Position numbers and translations under genes: made by a program
Shown here: positions 8,756 through 19,748 of the stretch, piece by piece
How positions within the stretch are numbered: position 1 is the stretch's first letter
How the letters are laid out: every line of letters begins with the position of its first letter
DNA from: a virus
Virus record (IMG/VR): IMGVR_UViG_3300021962_000139
Span: 1 to 54,163 of that record
Direction: 5' to 3' (one strand)
DNA length: 54,163 bases
Notes under the pieces: model-generated
The model's input: the letters and a program-made list of their open reading frames with translations, nothing else
Told to the model about the DNA's origin: nothing
Database searches by the model: none

Positions 8756-11700
8756 ATGCCTTTATACAGCATAAAAGGGCCTGATGGCAAAACATACTCT
8801 ATACAAGGTCCTGCAGGTGCATCACGTGAACAGGTAATACAAGCTATTCAAGAAAAGCAATCTCAACCACAACAACCTCAACAACCACAACAACCACAAC
8901 AACCACAACAACCTGGTCAATTACCAGAAGATGCTCCAGATTTTACTCGTGGATTAAAACAATATGTAAATCAATACCAAGGTATTTATGGTGCTTCTAA
9001 AGTTCTTGCAGGTAAAGTAGCTAATTCTGATGAATTAATCAAAAGTGGCGTTAAAGATATGCAAGAGTCAGAGAAAAAAGTTGCAGCTACTGGCACTAAA
9101 CCTACTGATGAATTTACAGAAGCTTGGGAAAGAGGTATTGGCTCAGTATTGACAGACTTTGTACCTTACGTAGCTGGACAAGGTGTTGGTATGATTGGGG
9201 AAGCTTTAATAACATCTATAGCTGGAGGAGCAGCAGGGTCATTAATAGGACCTGAAGGTACAGTAGGTGGAGCAGTATCAGGTCTTTTAGCTAAAAATAT
9301 AGTTAAAAAAGGATTAAAAGAAGCAGCAGAAGAAATAGCAAAATCAGAAGGACGAGACGCAGCAAAAGATTTTGTTGAAAAAGAAGCGGCAAAACGATCA
9401 CAAGAATACCTAGCCTCTGATGTAGGTCGAGCAGAAATTAAAAAAATATTTAGAAAATCAGGTAGTAATATTGCATTATATGGTATGGCTGGTAAATTTG
9501 GTGCTGGTGAAGTTACAGGTAGAGCTGTTGATGAAGCCATTGCTAATATAAAAGACCCTAACGAACAACTTCAAAAAATTAAAGAATTAAGTACTAGTAA
9601 ATTAGCTGCATTAAGTACTGCTCATGCATTTGCAGACTATATAGGTTTAAAAATTGGTTTAGGTTCTTTAGATAAATTAGCTAAGCCTACACAAGATTGG
9701 TTACTAAATGTTGCTAAGAATGTTGGTGTTACGGGTTTAAAAGAGGGTACAGTTGAAGCTTTACAAACTATATTAGAGCGAGAAGGAGCTAATCTACCTT
9801 TAAATGATAAAGCTGCAATCAAAGAATATATTAACGCTGCTGCAGCTGGCTTTGCAATGCCAATTATACCTGCTACTATTGGTGGACTTAGAACACCAAA
9901 AACTCCTACTAATCCTACTCCTGATGATATTAATGTAGATTTAAGTGGTGATCCTAAAGGACCAGAACCTTCACCAACTCCTACTGAACCATCAGATAGA
10001 AAAGGGTGGAAATACACTGATGAAGAAATTAAACGCCGTGACAAAATAGTACAAGAACAAGAAAAAATTAATCTTGATAAAGATAAGGTTGATGTTGATT
10101 TAGACGACGCTGATGCTAGAATGAAAGCATTAATAGCACCGGAAGAAGTAACAAAAGAAACTATAGAAAAAGATTATGAGTTGCCACCTTATTCAGAAGT
10201 AGATCAGGCTTTACAGGAGACACAAGATGTTACATATGTATCAGGAACTGAAGGACCTATCAATAAAACAGATAGAGGAGGCCTTCCTATATCTAGACAG
10301 AAACTTAGACAGCAACGAGCCAAGACCGATACCGCAAACGTTGAAGAAGTTGTCGGAACTACAGTGGATAGCACTACAAATAATGTTATCGGAGTTACTC
10401 CAGGAGAAGGAAGAACACTCGCTGAACTAGGTCCAGTTCCTTATGGATATGATAGGATTCAAGTAGGTATTAAAGAAATTGTTACTGGAAAAAGAGCTGA
10501 CGGTAAAAACCTAATACAAAAAGAACCTGTATTTGTAGATAGACCTAAAAAAGATTTTGTTTCTGAACCATATCAATATAGCCTTCCATTAGGTGAAGAT
10601 CAGAATAACATATATCGAAACCAGTTATTAAAATATTATAATCTATCAAGTTTACAAACAAAATATGAGCCATCTAAATTACCCTATGCACTTACACCAG
10701 CTGCATTAGAAGAAACAGATAGAATATATACAAGTATATTAGAAACAAATGGTAAGCCAGCTGCAGATAGGTATTTAGAAAATAAACGTAATAGCAGTGC
10801 GCTATTTAATCAAACAGACATAGATACTAAATCTCCAAAAGTACAAGGTGAAGTTACTCCGTCAATATATGCTACAAATAATAGAGACAATGCTAGAACC
10901 TATATGGTTAAAAATAATATAGAAGCAGACTACTATATAGATACTGAAGAAACTTCTGATGGTAAAATAATTGCATACACTGTTAAACCTAGAGTCACTT
11001 TAAATAATTTACAACCCGCTACTATTGCAGACTTTTTAATAAGAGATAAAGGAAAGAATTTAAATAAATTTACTAACCCTTTAGAGTTTTCAAAAAGACC
11101 TACTGAAACACAAGTAAAAAATCTACTTCAAACTAAATTAAATACAGAACAATTTAATCAAGTTAATAAACCAGGTATCCTAAAACAAATAACTAAACAG
11201 TTTGAAGATAGAAGTTCTGACCAAGCAGATGGAGCTACACCAACACAAGAGAAAAAAGCAAGATTAAGTAGAGAATTAGAGTTTGATATAAGGGTTTCAA
11301 ATTTACCTGATTATCAAAAGTTTATCGAAAAAGTAAAAAATATAGGTGCTACAATACCTAGTTTCTTAAAAACAGGAGCTGTGTTTAATTCAAAAACTCA
11401 TCCTATTAATGGCGCACGTTCAATTGATGACATAATTAAAGCAGCTATAGGCGATTATATTTATGAAGAAGCATCAGATGTAACAGATTCATATAGTACT
11501 TTTCCTAATAATAATACCAAAATTGATAAAGCTAGACGTAAAAAGTTTAGAGATGAATTTATTAATTCTCCCATACTAGAAGAATATTTGACTCGTTCAG
11601 ATGAATATGACTCTATTGACGCAATTAAAAATGATGTTGAAGCATTTAAAAAACAAATTGCAAAAGGTACAAAATATGTAGAAAGTTTAGATGGTAATAA

Positions 11701-14700
11701 CAATGGTAAAAATATTGTAGATAGTTTAGCTGCTGAAGAAGATAGAGTATTAAAACAAATAGCTAGAGGACAACGAGATACAAAAGCAATTAATGAAGCC
11801 AAATCAAAATTAAAAGCTGAAGCTAAAAAAAGAATAATAGAAAACAACGCATTAAAAAAATTGCTTGATGTTGAAATAGATGAACTTGATATTGAAGATG
11901 ATATGGTAAATGTTATTAATGAAATAACCAGGTCTGATATATTAATGGATAATATTTTTGATGAAAATAATGGCGAAGAAGAAATAAAAGGATTTATAAG
12001 AGAGCTTAGTTCTACAAGTAAAACTGTACAACTAATTAAAGATACAAACGGTAATTCTGTTGAGATATTAAAAGCTTTATCTAATAGATTAAATGAACAA
12101 GCAGACCAAGATGTTCAAACTGAAAAAGGTGTTCAATATGTTGCATTTAAAAAAGCTCAAGCAGAATTAGCTAGAATATTATCTGGAATTCCAGGAATGA
12201 ATGAAGTAGACACTATTACTGTATCTAAAGAAAGATTAGATGAAATACACACAGACCAATCAAAAATACTTAGCGAAACGGCTAAAAAAAGAGGACAAAC
12301 ATGGAGAGCTAATGAAGAACCTTCACCAAATTTAAATGGTTTTTTTACAGAACTTAATAGAGTAAGTAAAGATTTTATAAATTCTGCTAGAACATTAATT
12401 ATTAATGAAGCTAAAAATAAAGATGTAGTAGTCATTCGTGATGATATGAATTCAGGAAAAACTGATGCAATTTTATTACATGAATATGTACATGCAGCTA
12501 CAGTGGCAAGTATACAGTATGACATGTTAACTAAAGCTGAAAAAGCAAAGTTAGATAGATTATTTAATAAAGCTACTGAATCAGCTAAAGAAAGAGGTAA
12601 AGAATATTATGGTTTAACAAATATACGAGAATTTATAGCTGAAGCTTTTACTAATTATGAATTTCAAAAATTTTTAGCATCTATTGAAAGTGAAGAAAAT
12701 ACAACTTTGCAAGAAGAGGGATTCTTTAAAACTTTATTTAGTGACTTTATAGATTTTGTTGCAACTACTTTAGGATTACAATCTATAGATAAAACTTTAT
12801 TAGCTGATGTTATATCTGTATCTCCAAGATTATTTAAAATAGGAACTAGACCATACAAAGGAGATAATACAAGGTGGAATCAATGGTATAAGAAAGCTTT
12901 ATTTAGAGATAAATTAGATGAGTTAAGAGCCATAGAAAATAGAAAGGATTCAGACCTTACAAAATTCTTTAGGAAAAAAATACTAGATATTAGATTCCCA
13001 GAAAGTTTAATATCTGCACAAGAAGATTTAAATAATAATAGGATAGACAGAATACCATCTCCTAAAAAAATAAGATATTCTGAAGTTCTAGCTAGAAAAG
13101 GAGAGCCTGTTAGAAGTAAAGGACGTGATAGAAGTTTAGATGAAATTAAAGAAGACTTAGTTAAAAATTATGAAAAAAAAGATGAACGAGTTGGACATAG
13201 AATTAGAAGTACATTTTTTGGGTTTCTTAAAAATGGAGATAAGGTACTTACAAGTGCAATTAAAAACTTTGCTAACAGAAACATTGAAATTAAAAAATTA
13301 CAGGATAAATTACAACGTTCTAACTTATTGTTAATAGGTGTTGATGGGTTCAATAATGTGTTTGACCAATTAACAAGAGCCTTTGGTATATCAGATAATT
13401 ACATGAAAGAAATGATGCCTGCATTTAATGAGTATTCTTTAGCTTTAGGAGACTACATAGATCTACAAAAAAGTAAAGGTTTAAATGAAGCAGAAGCAAA
13501 AGCTCAATTACAACAATGGTTAACTGGATTACATGAATCCGAACGTAGAGAAGTAAGATACTTACTAGATGTACCATTAAGTACAGAAAAAATTATTAGA
13601 AGAAAAGATGGTAGTTTAACTAGTCCTGCAGATTTAAGACAAAATATAATGGATCAAATTACTACTAAAGTATGGTCTGATGCTACTCAGAAAAAAGCTG
13701 ATTTAGAAAACTATAAACAAACACTTAGAAAATTAGCTAATCAGGATACAAAAATATCTGGTAAAAATACTGTAGATGGAGTTGCAGGTATAAGTTACGC
13801 ATCTCCAAATAAAAAAGGCGGACCAACTGACATTGTAAATTCTAGATATGATGTATCCACTTACAACTCTGAAAAAGCGGCTATATTAAAAGCTGAAATA
13901 GAAAGTATTAAGCGTGCTGATCCACAATTATATCAATCTATCGAGCATGTTAAAAATTCAATGCAATTAATAAATCAGCAAACATTAAAATTAAATCAAA
14001 CTGCTAACTATGCTAGTCCTCAGGCAATGAATATTATTGAGTTCTATGGTTGGAAAAACTATGTGCCTTTAAAACATAGACAAGATGCTGAAGGTATATC
14101 AGAAGATGCAATATTTAATCCAACAGGTAGTAGATTATCTAGAGAACTTAAAAAATTAGAAGGTTCATTTGAGGGTAATCATAATGATGCAGAAGACCCA
14201 TTTACACAAGTATTAGTTGATGCATCAAGAGCTGCAGGAAGAGCAGGTAGAATTAACTATACACAATCTATATATAATGCAGTTACCCAGACTATAGATT
14301 ATACAGATCCTACTACAGGTAAACCTGTGAAAGGGCAAGCTATAGAAGGTAAAATATTAAAACGATTTACATATCAACAACGATATTTAAATGATCCAGA
14401 AATACAAGAAGAACTAGATAAAAAAGATACTATTGTTCATTTATTGAGTGATGGTTCGATGGCTATAATACAAATTAAAGACCCAGATTTAGTAGAAGCT
14501 ATTAGAGGTGTTTATGCAGATAATCCTACTTGGGTTAATACGTTAAATAGTTTTACAGGAACTATAGGACAATTTCATACTAGGTTTAATCCACCGTTTG
14601 CAACATTAAACTTTGTTCGTGATGCAATCACTAACTTATTTTATATTGGAAATGAGTTTGGTTTAAAAGATTTAGGAGGTTATGCATCTAATATAGCTAA

Positions 14701-16396
14701 TACAGTTGTTAATGGTGGTATGCAACAAACATGGAATGTAATGAGTATGTATACTAAAGGGCAAAAAAATGACCTAAGAAAATATGTACAACAACAAACT
14801 GCTAAAGGTAATAACTTACCAGCTGATCTAGTTGAATATTTAGAAAATGGTGGGATGATATCTTACTCACAATCTCTATCTATTGAGAATGCATTTAATA
14901 GATTAAGACAAAGTATAAGAGAGAATAAAGATGGTATTGTTAGAACTAAACAAGGTGTAAAAGATTTCTTTGATATATGGATGAGTACCTTTGAGATGGC
15001 TACTCGGGCTGCTGCATATAGAACAGCAAAACAAAATTATATTACTAAAAATGCTCCAGGGCTTTCAGAAAATCAAATTCCTGCAAATGTAAAACAAGCT
15101 GCTATAGAAACAGCTACTGTGTATGCTAAAAGATTATCTAACTTTGAAGAGTCAGGTATACAAGGTGATAAAATGGCTGCATGGTTTATGTTTTTTAAAC
15201 CAAGTGCGGTGGGTATCATGAGAGCTTTTGAATCTTTTTCCGCAGCACTACAAAGAAAAGATATAGCAAAACAAAACTTACCAAATTATATTAAAGCTGA
15301 TCCTCAAAGATTAGCTACATGGGAAGCGGACTTTGATAAAAGAAGACAAGCAGCATTGACTACAATTGCAGTTGGTGTATCCGTTGGGTATGTTGCATGG
15401 CAAATGGCTGCTATGTTTAGTGGAGGTGATGATGATAATCCTACACGAGAAGATGATCCAGCGAGATGGACTAGATATTTAAGAGTTAGTTTAGGTTGGT
15501 TACCTGGTTTTGATAAAGATGCTGTATTACAAATACCTTGGGGTTTTGGTCCAGGTGGATTTGCTGCAATGGGAGCTCAGTTAGCAGCTGCGCAAAGTGG
15601 TAAAAATATTCCATTAGCTGATACATTAGGTAATATGTATAACATTATGTTAGATTCTTTTATGCCATTACCTTTTTCAAGAATGAGTCCTTTTGAACAT
15701 CCTCTTGGTTGGGTATTAGATACTGCTGCTCCATCTATTGCTAGACCTGCTGTAGAGTATGCTATTAATTTAAACGCTTTCGGACAAAATATTTATAGTC
15801 CATTACAAACTAGAAAATATGGTGGCGCATTTGGTGGTAGCGATGAAATACCTGAAGCGTATAAAGATGCTTCTAGATTCCTTGCAGAAATATCAGGTGG
15901 TTATATAAATTGGGGTCCCAATACAATAAGTTTTTTTGCAAATAACTATGGGGATGCTATAGCAAGAGTTGCTCATGATATATATGGTATTAGTTTATTC
16001 TTACGTGGACAGAAAGAATTTGATTTTAAACGAGATACTATATTCTTTGATAGTTTTATAAGTAAATATTCTAGGATTGAACAACGAGATTATAGTAAGC
16101 AAGTGGAAAGATTAAAGGCTTTAGAAACAAGAATTGACTTATTTAAAGACGCTAACCCAATAGAATATAATAAAGTTTTAAGTAAGTATCCTTCTGTACC
16201 TGTACTTATAGATGCATATAATCAACAAAAAGCAGATTTGGATAAATTAAATGACCAAGCATCCACAATAAGAAGAATGCCTGGATTAAGTCAAAAAGAA
16301 AGACAAGCTAGATTACAAGGTATTAAAGAATTACAACTATTATATAAGAAAAATATTGCAGCTATGATTGAAGTTGGGCTTGAGCAATATGACTAA
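8756..16396 (+). CDS. giant polyvalent internal virion protein with zincin-like motif and LPD38-like region
   Basis: 2546 residues, the largest gene here. It begins MPLYSIKGPDGKTYSIQGPA and then has a Gln/Pro repeat (about residues 36-55). Hydrophobic Gly/Ala helices around 130-220 could cross membrane. A zinc-peptidase motif LLHEYVHAATV places HEYVH at residues 1242-1246. Around residues 1940-1965 the pattern FNPPFATLNFVRDAIT matches large polyvalent protein-associated domain 38. A second hydrophobic region follows near 2200-2230 and the C-terminus is coiled coil. Such proteins are packaged and ejected with the DNA. AAGGAT precedes the ATG. It ends directly against the convergent gene with no spacer. 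Confidence 0.8.
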   Translation: MPLYSIKGPDGKTYSIQGPAGASREQVIQAIQEKQSQPQQPQQPQQPQQPQQPGQLPEDAPDFTRGLKQYVNQYQGIYGASKVLAGKVANSDELIKSGVKDMQESEKKVAATGTKPTDEFTEAWERGIGSVLTDFVPYVAGQGVGMIGEALITSIAGGAAGSLIGPEGTVGGAVSGLLAKNIVKKGLKEAAEEIAKSEGRDAAKDFVEKEAAKRSQEYLASDVGRAEIKKIFRKSGSNIALYGMAGKFGAGEVTGRAVDEAIANIKDPNEQLQKIKELSTSKLAALSTAHAFADYIGLKIGLGSLDKLAKPTQDWLLNVAKNVGVTGLKEGTVEALQTILEREGANLPLNDKAAIKEYINAAAAGFAMPIIPATIGGLRTPKTPTNPTPDDINVDLSGDPKGPEPSPTPTEPSDRKGWKYTDEEIKRRDKIVQEQEKINLDKDKVDVDLDDADARMKALIAPEEVTKETIEKDYELPPYSEVDQALQETQDVTYVSGTEGPINKTDRGGLPISRQKLRQQRAKTDTANVEEVVGTTVDSTTNNVIGVTPGEGRTLAELGPVPYGYDRIQVGIKEIVTGKRADGKNLIQKEPVFVDRPKKDFVSEPYQYSLPLGEDQNNIYRNQLLKYYNLSSLQTKYEPSKLPYALTPAALEETDRIYTSILETNGKPAADRYLENKRNSSALFNQTDIDTKSPKVQGEVTPSIYATNNRDNARTYMVKNNIEADYYIDTEETSDGKIIAYTVKPRVTLNNLQPATIADFLIRDKGKNLNKFTNPLEFSKRPTETQVKNLLQTKLNTEQFNQVNKPGILKQITKQFEDRSSDQADGATPTQEKKARLSRELEFDIRVSNLPDYQKFIEKVKNIGATIPSFLKTGAVFNSKTHPINGARSIDDIIKAAIGDYIYEEASDVTDSYSTFPNNNTKIDKARRKKFRDEFINSPILEEYLTRSDEYDSIDAIKNDVEAFKKQIAKGTKYVESLDGNNNGKNIVDSLAAEEDRVLKQIARGQRDTKAINEAKSKLKAEAKKRIIENNALKKLLDVEIDELDIEDDMVNVINEITRSDILMDNIFDENNGEEEIKGFIRELSSTSKTVQLIKDTNGNSVEILKALSNRLNEQADQDVQTEKGVQYVAFKKAQAELARILSGIPGMNEVDTITVSKERLDEIHTDQSKILSETAKKRGQTWRANEEPSPNLNGFFTELNRVSKDFINSARTLIINEAKNKDVVVIRDDMNSGKTDAILLHEYVHAATVASIQYDMLTKAEKAKLDRLFNKATESAKERGKEYYGLTNIREFIAEAFTNYEFQKFLASIESEENTTLQEEGFFKTLFSDFIDFVATTLGLQSIDKTLLADVISVSPRLFKIGTRPYKGDNTRWNQWYKKALFRDKLDELRAIENRKDSDLTKFFRKKILDIRFPESLISAQEDLNNNRIDRIPSPKKIRYSEVLARKGEPVRSKGRDRSLDEIKEDLVKNYEKKDERVGHRIRSTFFGFLKNGDKVLTSAIKNFANRNIEIKKLQDKLQRSNLLLIGVDGFNNVFDQLTRAFGISDNYMKEMMPAFNEYSLALGDYIDLQKSKGLNEAEAKAQLQQWLTGLHESERREVRYLLDVPLSTEKIIRRKDGSLTSPADLRQNIMDQITTKVWSDATQKKADLENYKQTLRKLANQDTKISGKNTVDGVAGISYASPNKKGGPTDIVNSRYDVSTYNSEKAAILKAEIESIKRADPQLYQSIEHVKNSMQLINQQTLKLNQTANYASPQAMNIIEFYGWKNYVPLKHRQDAEGISEDAIFNPTGSRLSRELKKLEGSFEGNHNDAEDPFTQVLVDASRAAGRAGRINYTQSIYNAVTQTIDYTDPTTGKPVKGQAIEGKILKRFTYQQRYLNDPEIQEELDKKDTIVHLLSDGSMAIIQIKDPDLVEAIRGVYADNPTWVNTLNSFTGTIGQFHTRFNPPFATLNFVRDAITNLFYIGNEFGLKDLGGYASNIANTVVNGGMQQTWNVMSMYTKGQKNDLRKYVQQQTAKGNNLPADLVEYLENGGMISYSQSLSIENAFNRLRQSIRENKDGIVRTKQGVKDFFDIWMSTFEMATRAAAYRTAKQNYITKNAPGLSENQIPANVKQAAIETATVYAKRLSNFEESGIQGDKMAAWFMFFKPSAVGIMRAFESFSAALQRKDIAKQNLPNYIKADPQRLATWEADFDKRRQAALTTIAVGVSVGYVAWQMAAMFSGGDDDNPTREDDPARWTRYLRVSLGWLPGFDKDAVLQIPWGFGPGGFAAMGAQLAAAQSGKNIPLADTLGNMYNIMLDSFMPLPFSRMSPFEHPLGWVLDTAAPSIARPAVEYAINLNAFGQNIYSPLQTRKYGGAFGGSDEIPEAYKDASRFLAEISGGYINWGPNTISFFANNYGDAIARVAHDIYGISLFLRGQKEFDFKRDTIFFDSFISKYSRIEQRDYSKQVERLKALETRIDLFKDANPIEYNKVLSKYPSVPVLIDAYNQQKADLDKLNDQASTIRRMPGLSQKERQARLQGIKELQLLYKKNIAAMIEVGLEQYD
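8868..8912 (+). repeat. in-frame tandem repeat (CAACCACAA units) encoding QQP
   Basis: Nine-base units built on CAACCACAA are repeated several times near the start of the giant gene and encode a QQP tract. Copy number at such in-frame repeats can change by slippage without breaking the frame. The tract is probably a flexible linker. Confidence 0.8.
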
Positions 16397-16597
16397 CTAT
16401 TTAACTCTCCATACTCTAACACCTAAGCACCCTTCTTTTATACTTTGAAAAGCCTTAACTCTTATCTTAGCTCGCTTAGCACCTTCATCAATAGCAAATA
16501 TAACAGATGATGCCTTAAGTGTTGGTATGAAAAAACTATCTCCTATACTCATCCAATCTAAAGGAAAGTTCCATTCTGGCTCATCATGCAGCCTCAT
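16397..16597 (-). CDS. small conserved-looking protein after the primase gene
   Basis: 66 residues starting MRLHDEPEWNFPLDWMSIGD. The sequence contains SFFIPTLKASSVIFAIDEGA and a basic C-terminal part ending GVRVWRVK. Small proteins of this form are often found beside replication genes in aquatic phages, but I know no function. It overlaps the primase gene by 14 bases, so it is the last cistron of that operon. Confidence 0.65.
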   Translation of the reverse strand: MRLHDEPEWNFPLDWMSIGDSFFIPTLKASSVIFAIDEGAKRAKIRVKAFQSIKEGCLGVRVWRVK

Positions 16598-19415
16598 TGT
16601 TATTTTCCTTGAGTAAATCTTCTAGGAATTTAGTAGTATCTATTTCTAGTGCCATAACTGCACTAAACCCTGTAGCAGCTTTCCAGCCAGTACCCATTCT
16701 GCGTTTATGATCACGTATGTTATATCCTTTCTCTTTCATTTTAAATACAAAATCATTTATACTTATACCACTTTCAGCCAGATATTCTCTGAAGTGACGC
16801 TTCTCTATCCATAATAAAGATTTATCAAGTTCAGCTCTCATGACTAAATCAGAGCGTGGTTCCATAGATATCCTATTATTTTCTTCAATAGCAAGAATAC
16901 CTGTTTGATGTGAGTTAATATACTCACCAAGCATACTCTCGTAGTCTACGTCATTAATCCGAACAACGTTATCTCTAATGTTAATAATCTCGTGAATAAC
17001 TTGGTTATAAATCCTATCTAAATTAAGGTCAACTATACCAGCTTCGCAAGCTATTTCTCCTCCAGTAAAAACGGCTGATATCATGTTTTCATAAAATCTA
17101 TACGTAGTATCATCACCAAAATCTTCTTTGAATTTCTTAGTCCATTTATTAAGTTTGGCTACGATTTCTTCTTTTGTATATTTAAATAAGTTTTGTATAA
17201 AGTCTATACCTGCATGACCATGATGATGGGCAAAAGAATTAAATATTTCAAAGCCTAGCTCTGGTTTTTCAATTAATATTTTTGGCTTTCTTACTGTAAA
17301 TTCTATAAGCCTTGCTACTTCACCGTTTGGGTTTTTCTTAAATGTTGTAAGTCTGTCATATAAAGAATGGTTAGATGTAAACACAGCTATCAAGGAGGCT
17401 GACATTTCATGATCTCGTTCAGCATTAACTGATGCCTGCATTCTTATCTTTGCTTTACCTGATGATATCTTAAGTATTAAATTACTTAGTGTACGGCTGT
17501 CAATATTTCCTACCTCGTCGTATCCAAAAGTAATATTATGTAATCCTAAATATCTACCCACTAATGCATTGTTAGTTGAACCTTCTGTGGTGTTAATACC
17601 AAGTTGTCTAGGATCACCCCATACGCTTAACGCTGCATGCAAAGAACCTGTTTTACCTGTACCAGAATCTGATCCTGTTAAAGATATAGTCATACCGTTT
17701 GTAGATGTTTCACTTAATAAGACCGAGCCGAATGCAGTTAGCATAGTAAAAGCATGTAGTTCTAAACTAGGATAATTAAGTTTATTAGCAGCTTCTTTCC
17801 ATTTATCATATTCGCCTTGTTCTTTAAGATGTACAGCAATGCTTTTACATAATGGTGATGTAGGACTATTTAATATCTCTCCTTTTCTATTAATCTCTTT
17901 ATTACCAATAATAAATGCATCTTTGTCTACAGTCCATCCCATTTGCATACGCATAATATCTGCTCGTGTTCTTGAAACTAAGTAGTCTCCCCATTTATAT
18001 ATGTATGTCATAAGATGTTTACCTTGTTGATTATTAGGGTTATATAAAATACCCTGACTTGTTATTATATCTCTAAATTTATCCACAGCATATAAAGATT
18101 TTATAGGGACTAAAAACTGTCTAGTTCCATCATGTGGAAGCTCTAATTGCATTTCTAAACATTCGCCATCAACAGGACTATATATTCTTTTAATTGGCTC
18201 AAAGTCATAAGGTAATACCATTAAAGGTTTCTTTCTAGGTAATGGTTGACCATCGTCGTCATACTCTTGCTCAAACTCAAAATATACTCCGCCACTAGCA
18301 CCACGTACATAGGGATAAAGATCTTTAGGATATCCAGACTTAGCTACAACTGCTGTGTTACCTAAAACATAATTTTCTGGTACAGGCGCTGCTATAAACT
18401 CTTTACCAATGGCTAACGGGTTAGTTATCTTTTTATAGTGTTGACATCCTTCACAAATACCAGGATTTAAATCATTAAATTTATCACAGGAAAAAGGTTT
18501 ATCTTGTGACTGCATAGCTTTACGTTCTGTCTCCTCAGCGTTATAGCCTGGATGCTCACTAGATATTAGATGTATTGCTTTTTCTTTATCTTTACAATGT
18601 TGAGCAATGGATAGCCCTGCATACCACATAGGTTCTTGAAGTGTAGAAGCATTTTGTAGTATATGCATTATCTGCCCACACCCATTACCTTTGATAGTCT
18701 CTTTAACTATTTTCTCAAATGATGATTGAAAGTTATCAAGTTTTAAAGCTTTACGTTCTTCTTCTGTTAAAGGACTCTTAGCTTGATTTAATATATCCTC
18801 TAGTGATGGTTGAACTTCTCCTAACACTGCTTGTATTTCTTCTATTGTATAGGTGCCAATATCTTCATCCATAACAATACAATGTTTAGGTGGATCAGAT
18901 TTATAATTGTGAGTATCAGGACATCGCATAATCCTAGCAGTATCTTTCATAACAGCAGGGTCATTTTTTAGACCTTTTTCATTACAATAGTCTGCTAATT
19001 TTTTTGAATATATCAAATACTCTTCTTTGGTTATGTCCCTATCAAGACACCAATATGCATGGTAGCCATTACCAGAGTCAACTCTAATTGGTCTAGGTAG
19101 CTCAGATTCTTCAATGAATTTATCTAATGCTTCACCAGCTTCCTCTTTAGTTTTATAGTCTTTTTTATCGCCTACATCGACATCAATAAAGATACATTTA
19201 AAGTATAAAGAGTTTTTAGCTAGTCTTGTTTTATTAAAACTACCTGGTGCTACATATATATTGGTGTCTCTTTGACTTTTTATATCTTCTATTATTGGTT
19301 CTATCTTAGCAATAGACTCTGTGTAATGATGTTTTACCCTACCTTCTTTGCTTATTTCAGCAATACAATAGGTGCCTTTACTGGGTAATACTTTTTTATA
19401 AAATTGTTTAATCAT
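16584..19415 (-). CDS. primase-helicase (AEP-like primase plus DUF927-type ATPase)
   Basis: 943 residues. The N-terminal half looks like an archaeo-eukaryotic-type primase: FIDVDVG gives D78-x-D80, GNGYHAYW gives His119, and ARIMRCPDTHNYK resembles the third metal motif. A Cys cluster (FSCDKFNDLNPGICEGCQHY, about 305-325) may bind zinc. The C-terminal half is DUF927-like, with Walker A GSDSGTGKTGS near residue 585 and downstream YDEVGN as a probable Walker B. It should prime and unwind DNA at the phage fork, working with the polymerase, SSB and SNF2-like helicase encoded upstream. Confidence 0.8.
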   Translation of the reverse strand: MIKQFYKKVLPSKGTYCIAEISKEGRVKHHYTESIAKIEPIIEDIKSQRDTNIYVAPGSFNKTRLAKNSLYFKCIFIDVDVGDKKDYKTKEEAGEALDKFIEESELPRPIRVDSGNGYHAYWCLDRDITKEEYLIYSKKLADYCNEKGLKNDPAVMKDTARIMRCPDTHNYKSDPPKHCIVMDEDIGTYTIEEIQAVLGEVQPSLEDILNQAKSPLTEEERKALKLDNFQSSFEKIVKETIKGNGCGQIMHILQNASTLQEPMWYAGLSIAQHCKDKEKAIHLISSEHPGYNAEETERKAMQSQDKPFSCDKFNDLNPGICEGCQHYKKITNPLAIGKEFIAAPVPENYVLGNTAVVAKSGYPKDLYPYVRGASGGVYFEFEQEYDDDGQPLPRKKPLMVLPYDFEPIKRIYSPVDGECLEMQLELPHDGTRQFLVPIKSLYAVDKFRDIITSQGILYNPNNQQGKHLMTYIYKWGDYLVSRTRADIMRMQMGWTVDKDAFIIGNKEINRKGEILNSPTSPLCKSIAVHLKEQGEYDKWKEAANKLNYPSLELHAFTMLTAFGSVLLSETSTNGMTISLTGSDSGTGKTGSLHAALSVWGDPRQLGINTTEGSTNNALVGRYLGLHNITFGYDEVGNIDSRTLSNLILKISSGKAKIRMQASVNAERDHEMSASLIAVFTSNHSLYDRLTTFKKNPNGEVARLIEFTVRKPKILIEKPELGFEIFNSFAHHHGHAGIDFIQNLFKYTKEEIVAKLNKWTKKFKEDFGDDTTYRFYENMISAVFTGGEIACEAGIVDLNLDRIYNQVIHEIINIRDNVVRINDVDYESMLGEYINSHQTGILAIEENNRISMEPRSDLVMRAELDKSLLWIEKRHFREYLAESGISINDFVFKMKEKGYNIRDHKRRMGTGWKAATGFSAVMALEIDTTKFLEDLLKENNNEAA

Positions 19416-19427
19416 AATAGTGGTTTT

Positions 19428-19739
19428 CTATAAATATTTATCTTGTATATTACTTAAATACTCCTTTGTAGATTTAGTAGTCTTTGCTGGTAAATCGCCA
19501 GAATCTAAATCTCTCTTAACATAATCAATAAATTTCATAATCTTTATACATTTTTCTTCTCTAATGTAATTACCACGAAACCATCCATGCACTGCCATTC
19601 TTGATACTCCAAAGAAGTTGGCAATACTATTAGCTGGTATATTTGCATCAACACAAAGTTTAGCTAATTGTATGCCAACTCTATTAGAATCAGCGTTGGA
19701 AAGTCCGACTAAAAATTTAGTACTATAAGGTCTTGCCAT
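19428..19739 (-). CDS. HTH DNA-binding protein
   Basis: 103 residues. The core IPANSIANFFGVSRMAVHGW (about residues 34-53) is a clear Cro/CI-type helix-turn-helix, with FGVSRMAVHGWFRG as turn and recognition helix. The basic C-terminus ends in EYLSNIQDKYL. It is the only obvious sequence-specific DNA-binding protein in the window. That makes it a candidate, by inference only, for the protein that binds the 17-bp palindromes at 29.7-39.6 kb. It lies between the SSB-like gene and the primase gene in the same operon. Confidence 0.7.
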   Translation of the reverse strand: MARPYSTKFLVGLSNADSNRVGIQLAKLCVDANIPANSIANFFGVSRMAVHGWFRGNYIREEKCIKIMKFIDYVKRDLDSGDLPAKTTKSTKEYLSNIQDKYL

Positions 19740-19748
19740 ATCGTTCTC

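Noticed and set aside
9166-10044. Minus-strand ORFs inside the giant structural gene
   Set aside because: They mirror the codon pattern of the plus-strand gene and have no start signals.
16390-16400. Bidirectional terminator between the convergent genes
   Set aside because: The two stop codons are adjacent and no hairpin with a T-run is present on either strand.
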